A DNA stretch of 64,000 bases from Stenocarpella maydis. Its lineage: Eukaryota; Ascomycota; Sordariomycetes; Diaporthales; Diaporthaceae. The notes under the pieces were generated by a model. That model was not told the DNA's origin. It saw only the letters and a program-made list of their open reading frames with translations, and made no database searches. The stretch covers positions 248,930 to 312,929 of the forward strand of contig NQMI01000039.1 in NCBI GenBank assembly GCA_002270565.1, given 5' to 3'. Below are positions 21,621 to 34,500 of this stretch, piece after piece. The stretch's first letter is position 1. The number at the start of each line of letters is the position of its first letter. A program made the position numbers and the translations under genes.

Positions 21621-23806
21621 CCGCAACTACATTGACCACTGGGGCGCCCCTTGAGCTCCAGACAGATATTGTTTGACACCTCTATCGATGTGTCTTGCCG
21701 CATGAACAACGCCGGCCGGGGATTCTGGCTCGCTAGCAGGATGACAACACACGTCCCACGTTATGACGCCGAGCCAATACAGATATTGTGAGGGAGGCGG
21801 TTTGAGGAGACATTGTGCGATCCTATTTAGAGAAGGGAAGACGGAGGCCTTGCCACGTCAACTGCCCGCCTTACGTACAAGGCAACTATTGACCGGTAGG
21901 CATGGGGTGCTTGGAAATCCCAAGCACGGGAGGCGACTCTGTCGGCGTTGGCAGTCTGACATCAGAGTTCCAGTCTCATATGGTCGTTTCCTTTGAAAAC
22001 TGACTCGTCATTTGCTCAGCTCGTGGCGATGGCTTTCAGAAGGGTCGCGTTGGCAGCCTCAAACGTCCCTCAGGGTTTTCTCGCGAACGCCGCGTCTGGA
22101 GCAATGAAGAGGCTTGAGGGGCTGTTTCAACATATCAGACCGCTACCAAATGGGTCTAGATGGGTCTTCGGCAAGCGGGTCTCTATAGACACAGGCAAGT
22201 TAACCAGATCAATGTCAGCACGATCCGATGTACAGACCCAGGACCAATGCTCAGTCGGGAACCGAGGTCTAAACCACGTGCAGTTGGAGGAAATCTCGAC
22301 TGCTACCTGGACGGTGATCCCTGCCGAGGCAACTCTACCTTGCCCTTCTTTGGACGACAAGAGTCTCTCTCTTTGCCGCCCGTCATATCTGTTGTTCTTG
22401 TGGTGGTCTGCGTCTATATGCATGCTGCAGGACAGTTGTGTGTGATCCGCACGGGTCAAACAAGACAACCCAGCACCGACTGCATTGATCGGACAGAAGA
22501 GGCAGATCCTGCCAAACATCCTTCAAGACGGGCGGCAAATGCATCAACACACGCAGAGCTGTTTACGACGCGGATCGAGTCAGGCCCACCCAAAATAATT
22601 AAGAGCAGGGCAGTGGTATAATTCGGGCTTCGCCCGGGGCGCCCTGCCTCGTGAGATGAGACGAGCTGCTGCACTAGTTTTCCCGCAGACCCTGGCGAGC
22701 CGGACCTGAGACTCAATTGGACCTAGCGGTCCCAAACCCCTGAAGTCGCTCGTTTGCCCAGCTGCCTTCTCCACGACAGCTTCCTCGGCACCCTGATTCC
22801 CACCAGAAAAGGGGTTGTCTGCAAGAGTAACATCCACGGGAAGCCTCCTGCAGAGTGCGACGGGAAGCAGCAGCAACAGCACCGCAAAAACACCAAGATC
22901 TGACGTATCAATGCCGATGTTCTCCAGAAACAGGCAGGGCAGGGGCCAGGATCATGGAACTTCCGTTGGTTCACCATACTCCCTATTGCCAAACAGAGCA
23001 TTCGGTCCTGTGGTACAGCGGGGATCAGTGCTGGCTGTACGGATCCGATTTGGCGGGCCAGGCCGTCAGGCCCTTTGACGGCCTCTGGTCCTGGAACAGC
23101 GGGGACTATGCGCCGGCTCTCGACAGCAAGCTGCCCTCGTCGAACCGGCCTTGTCTGCCTGTACTCAGGTGCCGTGCTGTCTGTGATAAGCCGACGGTCA
23201 GGGTACTTGCCGATCCTGGTATGTCTCTTCACGGCCCGCATACAGTGTACATACCAAGTATTCAGAGTGGGCGGGCGACACAATACAAGTAGGCTGTTTC
23301 GACGCGACCTCGTCTGGGCAACCACATCAGGGAGCATCTCTGTCTATAACTTCTCCCCCCCTCTTCCCCCCCTTCTCCCTCAGAGCTCTGGTAGTTCTCT
23401 AGAGCTTGTCCGTCCCATCTTCATTCTCTCACCACATTCTTGAACCGCGCCGGCGTCGCTTCCTACCTTCTTTTCAGCCCTTGCCTTCGTCGTACCTGGG
23501 AAGCAATCTCCCCACCCCCCCCTCCTTTTTCTCCAACCGCTCAGTCTTCTCCTCGCATGCTGTCCAGCCACCGAGAGATATTTCCGGCTGTCGTTTTGAT
23601 AGAATCGCGTGCATCAGCATTGTTCAAAGACCTGGAGTCAACATCTTACAGCATTTAATACCCGGAAGACCAAGTTCCTTTTGCAGAGATACCCATCGCG
23701 TCTTCGATTTGTCCAGCGGCAGTCCATTTCCAGCTGTCCTTGTCACGAGTCTTCCAGCCAGGCGCGAGTTGACACTGCACCTCGGATCACACTACACCAC
23801 CGTACG
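21621..23806. other. Intergenic region, no supported gene
   Basis: About 2.2 kb without a recognisable gene. A plus-strand frame at about 22954-23292 looks protein-like ('LWYSGDQCWLYGSDLAG') but has no known domain and no splice support. A strongly C/T-rich tract at 23343-23395 probably marks the transcription start zone of the NAD kinase gene. Confidence 0.45.
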
Positions 23807-24399
23807 GTAAGCAGCAGCAGAATCCTTCAGACTCAGCGTGGTGCACTGCGGCCGGGGGGCGTTACCCCTGTTTGACAGAAGTCAGCCAGAGGGACTTTGA
23901 GACTAACGACTTGCGCTCCGGCCTCTACAGATTCCCTCGAGTTGGTACCTGTCAGTCACCACGTCCCGCTTTCGAGTGCCTTCTCGAAAGCCAGCCAGAT
24001 CTACAAGGACCGTCTCGGCCGTGAGCCCAGACACCGACGGCGGCAAACCTGTGACGTTGCATGGTCAACATCCAGGTCAGCAGCAGCAGCTGAAGTCGCC
24101 TCTTGTTCATCGACGGGCCCCGCCAAGTAAGTCGCACCCGCTCTGCCATTCTGGGTTCACCCCCACCCGACGGTCCTGACCCCGGCCACATCCCACTGTC
24201 TCGCCCACAATCTCGGCCTCTCGCTCCAGCCGCCAAAACGTCCCCTGTTCCAGTACGGACCCACTGGACGGGGCCGCACAGGTGCACCAGAAGAGGAAAG
24301 GGGCCTGCCGCGGTGCCGTCCTGTTGTGTCCCTCCAATCAACCCCTCTCAGCTCAGCGTTTCGTGCCGCGTGACAGCCCGGTTCTAACGGTCTTGACAG
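23807..24399 (+). other. Two probable leader (5' UTR) introns of the NAD kinase gene
   Basis: Intron A spans 23807-23930: donor GTAAGC, branch ACTAAC at about 23902-23907, acceptor TACAG. Intron B spans 24127-24399: donor GTAAGT, branch CTAAC at about 24383-24387, acceptor GACAG. Neither lies in the coding frame; both have full fungal consensus signals in the right order, so the transcript likely starts upstream of 23807. Confidence 0.6.
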
Positions 24400-24613
24400 G
24401 CAGGATTTTTGGCTTCCAAGACAGCCGAGTCTAGCTTGCCCGCACCCCCCAAGGTTGCTCTGTATCGTCGTGCTGCAGAAGCATCCTGCAGCCCCGGATC
24501 CTGCACTGTGCCCGTGCTTGCATCTTGCAGACACACCACCACCACCTGTCAACAGTCCAAGCTTGACGATTCCCGGCTGCCGGCAGATCTTTGGGGTCCT
24601 ACTTTCCGTCACC

Positions 24614-26520
24614 ATGTCGGACCAACTCCTATCCCCGACTTCGATCCACCCAGCTCTCAGTAATCCCTCCGCGTTTCCGCCATTGCAAAAGTCCGAGGGA
24701 CCTAGGACCGGTAATAATAATGACACCCTACGCGACCGCCCGAGGACCTCATCATCAACTGCCTCCGGTCCTACCCTGACCACCTCCCTGCCGTACCCCT
24801 CCTCCTTGCAGAACCTCTCTCTGGACGAAGCAAAACAAGACCTTCGATATGTCGATCGCAACCAACCCTTCTCTTCCTTATCAGCCGCTCTTGTAGGCGG
24901 AGACTCCGACCCCAGTCCCTACGCCGCCAAAGGCCACAGGAAGAACTCGCGCTCTATCGAGTCTATCCCTCGCCAGACTCTTTTCAAGGCTCTAGCCTCA
25001 TCAGTCACCCGCAACAACAAGCCAGAGGCCCTATCCCTGCCCGGCATGCTGTCAGCCTCGCAGTCCAGCGGGGCCGACGCCCGCCGCGGGACCTCGTCGT
25101 CCCAGCTGTGCGACGCTCTCAACGACCTTGCGCAGCGCAGCCTCACGCCCACCACAGCGCTTCCCGCATTGCAGTCGCCATGCTTCTATCACCAGCGGTT
25201 TGACGGAATTGTCGACATCGACAGGGTTCTGGAGGAGATCAAGAACGACGAGTGGATGTCGCACTCACGTCTGGTCCAGACCGCCACCGGAGTCCGCGAG
25301 GTGTCCAAGCAACTGCAGAGGAGACCCATCAAGCGGGCGGTGCGCAACGTCATGATTGTGACCAAGGCTCGGGACAACCAGCTGGTCGTCTTGACTCGTG
25401 AGCTGGCGCAGTGGCTCCTCGGCACGCCGCGCTACGGGTCGGATCTCGGCGTCAACGTCTACGTGGATGCAAAGCTCCGCAACTCAAAACGATTCAACGC
25501 GCAGGGTCTTGTTGACGAGAATCCCCGTTTTCAGCACATGCTCAAATACTGGACCCCGGACCTGTGCTGGAGCCAACCCGAGAAATTCGATCTGGTCCTG
25601 ACACTTGGCGGTGACGGCACGGTTCTCTTCACCTCATGGCTCTTCCAGAGAATAGTCCCGCCGGTGCTGTCATTCAGCCTGGGCAGCCTGGGCTTCCTGA
25701 CGCCATTTGGGTTCGATCGTTTTAAGGAGCACCTGAATCGTGTGATGGGGGATGATGGCATGAAGATCAACCTCCGGATGCGCTTCACGTGCACTGTATA
25801 CCGGGATGGCCAGCAAGGTCGTGACTTGGAGGAAGGGGAGCAGTTCGAGGTTCTCAACGAGCTCGTCATTGACCGCGGCCCGTCGCCCTATGTCTCCAAC
25901 CTGGAGCTTTACGGAGACAATGAGCTCTTGACGGTCGTCCAGGCGGACGGTTGCATCTTTTCTACGCCGACTGGTAAGCCCCTAATCGCAGATCGTTTCC
26001 CCGCCGATGAGTTGCATCGCTAATCTGCTCCACAGGATCGACCGCGTATTCTCTCTCCGCAGGTGGTTCTCTGGTCCACCCGGACCTTCCGGCCATCCTC
26101 CTCACCCCCATCTGCCCTCACACGCTGTCTTTCCGACCCATGGTACTCTCGGACACGATGCTCCTGCGCGTGTCCGTCCCTCAAAACTCCCGCGCGACGG
26201 CCTACTGTGCCTTCGACGGCAAGGGGCGCGTGGAACTCAAACAGGGTGACTGCGTCACCATCACGGCCTCACAGTACCCCTTCCCCACCGTCAACCGCAC
26301 CGACACCGAGTGGTTCGACTCGGTCTCCCGGACGCTGCGCTGGAACACGCGTGCAGCGACCCAGAAGGGATTTGACACGGGCAGCGCCAACGGTAGTGAG
26401 GGGTGCGATGAGGGCGAGGGCGACTGGGATATTGACACGGATTCTGCTTGTTACGCCTCCGAGGAGGGGAGCAACGCAGCGAGCCCGTTGAGGAGGCAAA
26501 TGAGCCTTCTAGGATTTTAA
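24614..26520 (+). CDS. NAD(+) kinase (ATP-NAD kinase, Utr1/Yef1-like)
   Basis: The exons are 24614-25973 and 26036-26520, giving 614 aa; the 62-nt intron has GTAAGC, GCTAAT and CACAG and interrupts the second conserved motif. The N-terminal 210 residues are Ser/Pro-rich and probably regulatory. The kinase domain carries 'LVLTLGGDGTVLFTSWLFQ' (GGDG motif), 'SLGSLGFLTPF', 'NELVIDRGPSPYVSNLELY' (NE motif) and, across the splice, 'TPTGSTAYSLSAGGSLVHP', the diagnostic glycine-rich motif. It phosphorylates NAD to NADP and thus supplies NADPH, most likely in the cytosol since no targeting signal is evident. The C-terminal tail is acidic and Ser-rich. The start at 24614 sits in a good context (CACCATGTC) after two leader introns. 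Alternative upstream codons lie in leader sequence. Confidence 0.94.
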
Positions 26521-27997
26521 CGGCCCCAGCCGACGTGGGCCCGTTCCTGGACTGCTGTTTCGATGTGCAGGGCCGATCACAAAGTGGATGGACCCGCGGT
26601 CACTGGCCACTTTCACCGCACACCCTCCAACCGAGGAAGTGCATTTACACTTTATAGAAATTCAATAGATAGACAAGAGCGAGCCATTCTCGTTGCACAT
26701 AGCATTTTCATAGCGCTCGATACATGGCATCGACTAGACATTCCTTGATCTCGAGCCACCTATATGAGTTCTCCAAGCGTTAGTCTCTACAGGATCTCGC
26801 AATTCACACTGTCAAGTTCAACAAGGATCTGACAGAACATGAGCCATTTTCTCCTGGCAATCAATACAGACAGGAAGGGGATCAAAGACGCTCGACTACC
26901 GCCAACTATCTATCTCGTATCTTTTGACTCGTGTGCTGTATGTACAATTGGGCCCTCTCGAGTTCCCCGTCATTCCGGAGACCGGGTACATTCTAGAGGC
27001 ATCATTCAGGATCAGAGCCTCTGAGGTGGACGAGGTTTGGGCGTAAGCTCATTTCCGTCACCGAACAGCCATTCAAAACTTTCAAAAGAAATAAGCTTGT
27101 TCTTCTCTTCTCCTCTCGTCCTGTCATGACTTCTGCGCCCCCTTGTTTCCAAACACTTCATGACCATGATTCGCCACACCCGTACCTAGCATGCACGAAG
27201 ACAGAAGCCTAAAGACAGGACGACGAACAAAACAGAATACGCCCGGTTTCGTTTATTCATAGCGCACATTCATTCGATTCCTCGCGAAACCCTCATTCAT
27301 GTACGTACATCTCGACTCGACTCAGCTCACACAAAACATCCTCACACCAGGCGTGACCACACCAAAGCGCCCGCAATCCCCCCGGGCGCCGCCCATTGCG
27401 CATTAAACCTCGGTGAGTCCAGGCCCTGGGGGCGGTTGATATCCATCCGCCTTCACCCTTCACTCACTGTGAGCAAAATTCAAATGAAGATACACAGACG
27501 TGAGATGGGACGGACGGCATGAGATCCACGGGGGGCCGCAGTTCTCGGCTCCGTCCGCCCCCTTCCCACCTCGCTCATTCCTTCTTTTCCCCGCAATTTT
27601 CTTATTTCGGCAGACAAGAGGGAAGCTTAATCGAGAAAGACAAGTCCCGGAGTTGCTATCCCCGTAAAACCTTGTGGTTTGATCCGCGGGCGCGCCTGGC
27701 CACGAGTCAAACTGCCCGACCCTTGGCGCCCGACTGCTGCGCCTTAGGCGAATCATTCAGCCGATCGGGGCGTAGGAATTAGACCGCGAGCCCCAGGTAG
27801 GCAACAATACAGAGTTATTGGAGGCGGCAGGATTTGGGCACAGGATGAGGCTTATTGAATCGAGGTGGTGAGGCACCAATCGAACGTTTTGGACAATTGC
27901 AGCTGATATCAGGCTACAAGGCTACTGGTAGTAATGGCAACAGTCGTGGTAAAAGGGACGAAGCCCTTGGGTGCTCCAGGCAAGGGCGTGTGCCCCC
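26521..27997. other. Convergent intergenic region, no gene seen
   Basis: The 3' ends of NAD kinase and the homeobox gene face each other across 1.5 kb. I see no coding frame with support, no RNA gene and no repeat. Confidence 0.5.
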
Positions 27998-30219
27998 CTA
28001 ACGCCAGTTACCCTGGCTCAAGGCCAGCAGCCCAGCGATGGCGCTAGCCGCCCCCTTCTTGCTCGGGCTAACCTCGCCGCGCATGAATCTCTCCACCTCG
28101 TCATCTTCGATGGCATCCGAGCCTCGGTGATCGTCGTCGTTCTCACCCTCGCCTTCGGAGGAGTCGGCGCCAGCCCCGTCCTCGAAGATGCTGACCGGCG
28201 TGCTGCCCTTCTTCAGCCTCGGCGCCGAGCTCGGGGCCGTCCTCGCGCGCCCCAGGAGCGACCTGCCGTTGCTCGTGTCCCCCAGCACGCGGCCCAGGCC
28301 TCTGCGCGGTTTCTGGGGGCTTGCCGTTGTGAACTTGGACATGGGTTCCGAGGGCAGTGGCCGCCTCCCATTCGCGGGCCGGGGCGCGGCGCCGCGGAAC
28401 ATGTGGCGGCCCTCCTTATCCGGGCTCCAGTTCTCCTTGTCCGAGTCGTTGCCGCCCGGCGAGAACATGATCGACACCTTGCCCTTCAGGTCGTCGGCCT
28501 CCACCGGTGTCTGCTCCCGCCGGACGGGCGGCTTGTCCGTTGTGGTGTTTACGAAGTTTGTCTGTAGGCGGCCGACGCTGCTCGAGGCGCGGCTGAGCTT
28601 GGGCTTCTTGGCGTTGTGGTTCGGTTGAGCATTTGGGCGGGCATTCCGTTTGACGCCATTGGGCTGGAGGACGCCGCTGCCATGGGTCATGCTGGAGTGG
28701 GAGCTGGAGCTGAGGCTACGCATGAGGCTGATGGCCGCGATGGCAGAACCTGATGATTCGCGGGCGGCGTAGGCCGTCAGCTCGTCTCTGGGCTCGATGT
28801 TCGCTTCACAGGCCATCTCCCACGCGTGGACGTCTCTGGAGCGGCTGCGGTGGAGACTATGTGGGAGGCGTGGTTGTGGCTGGTGCGTTGGAGGCGCCTC
28901 CATTGTCGGGCGCGGGGCATTTGTGTCGAGGGAAGCCGTCAAGGTTGAGATCGGGGGCAGCGTGACACGGGCTGCTGCACTACGACTTCGGTGGAGGCTG
29001 GGACGGTCATAAGGATCAGGAGCGCTATCAGACAAGGCCGAAGGGGAGAGACGAGGCGGTGATGGCTGTGGGACAAGCTCCGCCTTGCCCTCTACCGACA
29101 TTGAGAGGCGCAAGCCCGAGGATAAGGGAGGCGGGAGCACAGGTGCCGCGGACGACGGCCGCGCAGCAGCAGAGAGGAACTCATGTCTGAGCATGTTAGC
29201 GATGCTTGTTGGTCGCGTCGGGGCCGTTCCAAGCACGTACCTCAGCGAGTCCGGACTCCGACGATCATTAGCCTGGTAAGACGTGCCAGCATGCAACCTA
29301 TTGGCAAAATACCCAACAGAGGCAGACCGGTACAATTGGTGTGGCTGGCCTGCCGTGAACTCGACCGGCTGGGAGGACGGCATAACAGTGGCTCCCATCG
29401 ATGCTGCAGACTCTCTCCGGTCGTGATGAGGCTCGGGCAACTCCACCGTGGACTCGGCCGCCGCCTCGGGTTGGGCACGCTCTCTGGCAGCCTGTGGAGG
29501 GGACGCGTCCGGCCGCTCTTGAAACGAGGGCTGTTGGTAGGGAGACGTGTTGGGGTTGGAAAGGCCAGACATCTGGGGCTGGCTGCCGCCGTACGGAGCC
29601 GGGTCGGAGAGCACCTGCATTCCGCCGTATTGCAGGGCGGCGATCTCCTGCGGTGACAGGGGCCGCGACTTGCGCCTGTCATTCTGCCGCCGGTTCTGGA
29701 ACCAAATCTGGGAGCGCGAGTCTGGTCAGTGATGGGATGCTCGTCATGGGGGCCAGAGACCATCAATTGGAGCGCGTAGGGCCCCTGGGTCCTGTTAATC
29801 AACATGGAAGCCTTACCTGGACCTCCTTCTCGTTGAGAGACACGCGCTTCACGATGTCGAGACGCGCCGCCTTGTCGGGCTTAGGGTTGGCGTTGTATGC
29901 AGCCTCGAGGATGGCCTTGTCCTTTGCACTGGAGCACGGAGAGCATCAGGTTAGTAATTGGCTTTGTTCCCACCGCATTTAGCGAGTCGCGGGTCGTGTG
30001 TGCAACATACGCGGTTCTCTTCCTCTTGCCCTTGGGGTGCCGCTCGGATGCATTGCTCTGGAAGGACGAGTCGGCATCCACTCTGTCCCTGGCCTCACCC
30101 ATATGCACGGCGGAATCGGCCGTGCTGTGGGGTGAGCTCGAAGGAGGAGCATTGTTCTCATTGTGCTGCTGCTGAGAGCTCCGGGAGAGTGGGCCGGGTG
30201 AGGTGGTTTGGCTGGACAT
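27998..30219 (-). CDS. Homeobox transcription factor, Yox1-like
   Basis: Exons on the minus strand are 30219-30011, 29928-29817, 29707-29241 and 29186-27998, giving 658 aa. The homeodomain spans the first three exons (about residues 60-125): 'KGKRKRTAAKDKAILEAAY', 'NPKPDKAARLDIVKRVSLN', and helix 3 'EVQIWFQNRRQNDRRKSRP', with the invariant W, F, N and R of the recognition helix. Intron 3 (29240-29187, GTACGT, GCTAAC, CTCAG) is 54 nt and stop-free, so it is hidden in a continuous frame. The remaining 530 residues are Ser/Pro/Arg-rich and disordered, with acidic segments near the end (GADSSEGEGENDDD) followed by EDDEVERFMRGEVSP. Yox1-type factors repress early cell-cycle genes in yeasts; in filamentous fungi related proteins affect conidiation. 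Role here is inferred. The start is ATG 30219. Confidence 0.85.
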
Positions 30220-31535
30220 GTCTGATCTCTGTAGGTATATAGTGGTATGGACCGTGTTATTGAGGATGCCGACGAGGAAGAAGTATACGAAGGCTCGGCT
30301 CAGCGAGACATGATTTGACAGGACGGGCTCACGAAAACAGTAACCGGCTTGTGTGTGTGGATGATAGAGAGGAAGGAATGCTGAAACCAAAGCGGAAATG
30401 CAAGCGAGACAGAAACACAAATAGAGGAGAGAGGAGGAGGAGGTAGTGCAGCAGATGTTCAAATTTCAGCCGCGTCGAGTAACGCAGACCTGCCCCAGAC
30501 CAAGCCAGACGGGACGCGTTGAGCGAGTTTTGGTGGAGACCAGGGTCGTTGACGCCGACAGACAAGGATTGTCGTGGCAGAAGGTGGGGAGCTCCTACAA
30601 GCTAATAAAGCTCCCCCCCCCCTGCCCGTTCCTCTCGTCAGCCAGGAAAAATATCCCATCTAGGCCGTCGTGCAGGCGCTTGCATACGAGATGCACATCC
30701 AAGGCAAATCAAATGGGCATAGCCTCTGCACCCGTACACTACTCTTTGACCAACATTCACCCCCTGGATGATGAGCGGTGTAATGTTCCCATGCCATGTA
30801 CACACTGACGACACCATCTGATCCTTTCCAAAAGCGACAATACCATGTTGGGAGCAGGGCCTGGGCGTCTTGTCTGTGTGTCTGTCTGCCCACTGCCGAG
30901 AGAGATAAAAAGACAAAATACAAAAGGCGTGCATCATTAGATAAATACTACCTAGGAAGTCCAAATATGGGCCGGCGGGTGGAGGGGACCACCGCCATGC
31001 CAATGTTAGATGAGCCATTGTAATGGGATGCCATTTAAACCCCGGCAACCACGGTCCGTCAAAACATTGTCTGGGAGCCGTTGCCCCGCAGTGGGTTCCT
31101 CTTGTTTACGTACCTAGGTATGTACATACCTTCATTGTTTATCATGTGTGGAGGCCCGCTGGCAGCAGCACATCAAGCTTACTACCCTAGTCACGCACAA
31201 TGGCCGTCACGGTCCAACGCATATTCGTAACATACAAGCGTCCCGCGAGTACAAGGGCAACTACAAAATTATACCTTTCACTCGCTGGCTATCTCGTTGT
31301 TATCATGAAGCCTGTAAAACCTGTCGCCTCCCTCATGGCCTTGGAGAGCTTGCGCTGGCCGGCCAAGAATGAAGCAATATTATGTTTCGCAAGGCTGAAG
31401 ACCCCTTAACGCCTTGACCATGAGCATCTTGAACCTCATGGTTCGTAGAAGAAGAAGGAAAAACAGGAGAGGAACGGGCAAATGTCGTAATAATCGGGGG
31501 TGCACACCCACAGGCTCGTCTCCGAAAAGCCTGCT
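30220..31535. other. Intergenic region: homeobox promoter and Polo kinase 3' region
   Basis: No gene seen. One perfect TACCTAGGTA palindrome lies at 31111-31120. A poly-C tract occurs at 30611-30620. Confidence 0.5.
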
Positions 31536-34500
31536 CTAGCCCTTCCTGGTCTCGTCGATCTCATCCAGCAACGTAGTCGGGTTGCGACTGTCCACCCACA
31601 CCGCATGTCGGCTGTCTCCTCCCCGCGCACCAACAGTCACCCAGGCCTGTTTGAGCAAGACCTCGCAGCCCTTGGTCTGCCGCAATCCAGGCCACTTCAG
31701 GCGGCCTTCTCGCGACATGTCACTCTTTCCGATGCCGCCGTTCTTGGCCCACTCCCTCACAACTGCCTTGATGAACTCGACCTTGCGCCGGAAATCGTTC
31801 GCCGCCGGTATGCCCTGTAGCTCCTGCGGAATCTCAGGCCGGTGCCGTGTGGAGTTGGGGACACTGCGTTGTGACGCCTTGGGCACCGTCGAGAAGTTGA
31901 GGAGGGTTTGGAGGGGGTATGAAAGCACAGCACGGTCATCCAGTGATGCCTCGTCCATGCCACCAGTGCCGGCAAGCTGTTCAGCCGCCTCTTGAGATAG
32001 GTGCCAGAAGTGGCACCAGGTCCCCGTCCGGTCAAGTACTATCTTGGTGTGGTCGGGAAAGTTAAACTAGACACAAGTCAATAAAGGCACCCACACAATC
32101 GACCGAGAACGGGAGGCATCGCATACCTGAAGATGACCGTCACAGAAATGGAATACCTGGACGTCGCCAAATCTCTGGTAGAACGTGACGAGGTCGCCCG
32201 CCGCATCGACAAGATATGGTCCCGGCGACTCCGCATCGGGATGCTCACGCGCATGGGAAAGCATGTAATTGGCAAATTTCTTCCACAAAACTACACGTTC
32301 TCTCTTCCGATGCTCGTAGTCATTCTTGCCGGGACCGAGCTTGGAGGCAGTGCCGCTCTTGCCTACGGGTACCCTGAACTCCTCCGGATCAACGCGCACT
32401 CGGCTGATTCCTTCCTCGCCCTTGATTTCGTAGAAGGAGATGGGCTCCCTCATTGGCACGACCTGCTGCCTCTCGGGATATGTTGCGTCATTTCTCCGCG
32501 AAATGTGCTTTTCAGCATCACGAACAAGCAGAAAAGATGGGGGAAGCACTGCTTGGGCATCCCCTCCCGGCGCAGTGACGCTGTTGAGGATGCATCCTGC
32601 GCTGCCATCGTTCAGGATATAGCCAAGTCCGAACTTGTTCGTGTAGTCCACCCACTTGACAACCACCTTGGGAATCTCCGGTGCCTTCTGTTTGGTCGAG
32701 ATGTAGGCCATTGATCGAGAGTTGAGGGCTCTCTCAAGTTCTGCCTGGAGCTTGCGCATCCTGCTCAGCACAAGATCAGGCCTCGTATCCTCGAGATATT
32801 CTTGCTGCTCTCCCGGCCCGAACAGCGATACCACATTCTTCCCGCCTGTGGGATCCTCCCTTGGTTGCGGCGGCGGGTTTATCATTGGGGTTGAGGATGA
32901 CCGCGTTGCAGCCTCGGGCTGTGCGGTCGGTTGAGTCCTGCTTGAAGGCAACTGTGTCCGCGTTGGCCTTGTAGATGCCTTCTTTGCTTGCTCATGGTCC
33001 TCCACAGACAATGCTCCGCTGGTGGTTAATGTTATCTCCTTTCGTGAACCGTGGGATCGGCTCGCCAAGGGTCTCGCCGGCGCAGTACTCATTGTAGGCT
33101 GTGTTCGTGAACTGGCAATGATGTTGAGAGGCTTGTTTGCTGCTCTCTGTTGAGCCGCGAAGCTCTGAGGCGGAGCCTTGAGCCATCCGGAGGGGGCGAA
33201 TCTCGGCGCCTCGATGGCAAGAGCCTCGGTTTTCTCGCACAATAAGGATACTGATTGTGATGTTTGGAGCTGTTGCTTTTCCCTCTTCAGTTCGTCGTAA
33301 GGACGGTAGACAATGTCGGCAGCCAGCGGGATGCTAGGCGTGAGGCCATGCTTCTCTTCCGAAGCAATCTCGCGCCATATGGCCGTCTTCGGCGGTTGGA
33401 TCTTCTGCTGCCAAGGGCCGACTTCACATTGTTGACAAAGCTCTATGAGGTTGGCCTGAACCCTCTCTTGTAGCCTAGGGCTTGCGCATGAGTCGTGGAA
33501 GATTTCCTGTTCTGGGGCTGTTTCGCGTAGCCGCGATGTTATGTCGGCTTGAGCGGGAACATAGCCAGCAATGAAGAACGGGTGTTGGACAATTGCGTCC
33601 GGATCTGGCCTCCGGTCTGCGTCGACCAACATTGAAGCCACGATATCCTTTACTTCCACACTGATGATTTTCTGGTCGCTCTGTGGCCAGTCATAATCTC
33701 TGTCCCGTGCGCGACGGTAAATCTCGTCCGTGGTTGAGGACTGGAAGGGTGGCTTTGTGGTGAGCATGGCGAACATGATAATTCCCAGACTCCAAATATC
33801 GACGTTGTGGTCGTGCCCAGCCTTTCCCTTTTGCAAGATCTCGGGAGCAATATAATTCGGCGTACCGCAGAGCGTGGTCCTCCTGATGGTATGCATGTCG
33901 TTACCAGTCACCAACAGTGCAGCCAGACCAAAGTCGCCGACCTTGGCATTCATGTTCTTGTCGAGGAAAATGTTGCCCATCTTCAAGTCGCGATGTATGA
34001 TGCCCTTCCCGTGCATGTATTTGATTGCCCCGGCGATTTGTATAGTATAGAAACGGACTTCGGCCTCGGTTAGTCCTTTCCTCCTCTTGACCATTTCCAT
34101 CAGCGAGCCATTTGGACAAAGCTCAAGGATGAGATAGGTGCAGCTCTCGAAAGTGAAAGCCCGGTGAAATTGCACGATGTTCGCATGTCGCATCTTGGAG
34201 TGTATCTGAAGCTCAGTTTGAAACTGGAAGGATGGTTTGTTAGCCCTGATTACAGTTCCCTGTTGTGGGATCATGAGGATGGAACTAAGGGGAAGCCCGG
34301 GGGCACCACTGACCTTCTGCTGCATCTTGACGGGCATAGTACTCTTGACGATTTTCAGGGCATATTTCTTCCCAGAGTCGACGTGCTTGCCATCATAGCA
34401 AATGGCGAAGCCACCCTTTCCCAGCAATTTGCCGACCTGGTACACAGCTCCATTCTTGCGATCAGAGCTGGGAGGTTCGACGACCTGTGGCGGCGGTGGA

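Noticed and set aside
22954..23292. Plus-strand frame with 'LWYSGDQCWLYGSDLAG'
   Set aside because: No start context, domain or splice support; a longer overlapping minus-strand frame looks equally random.
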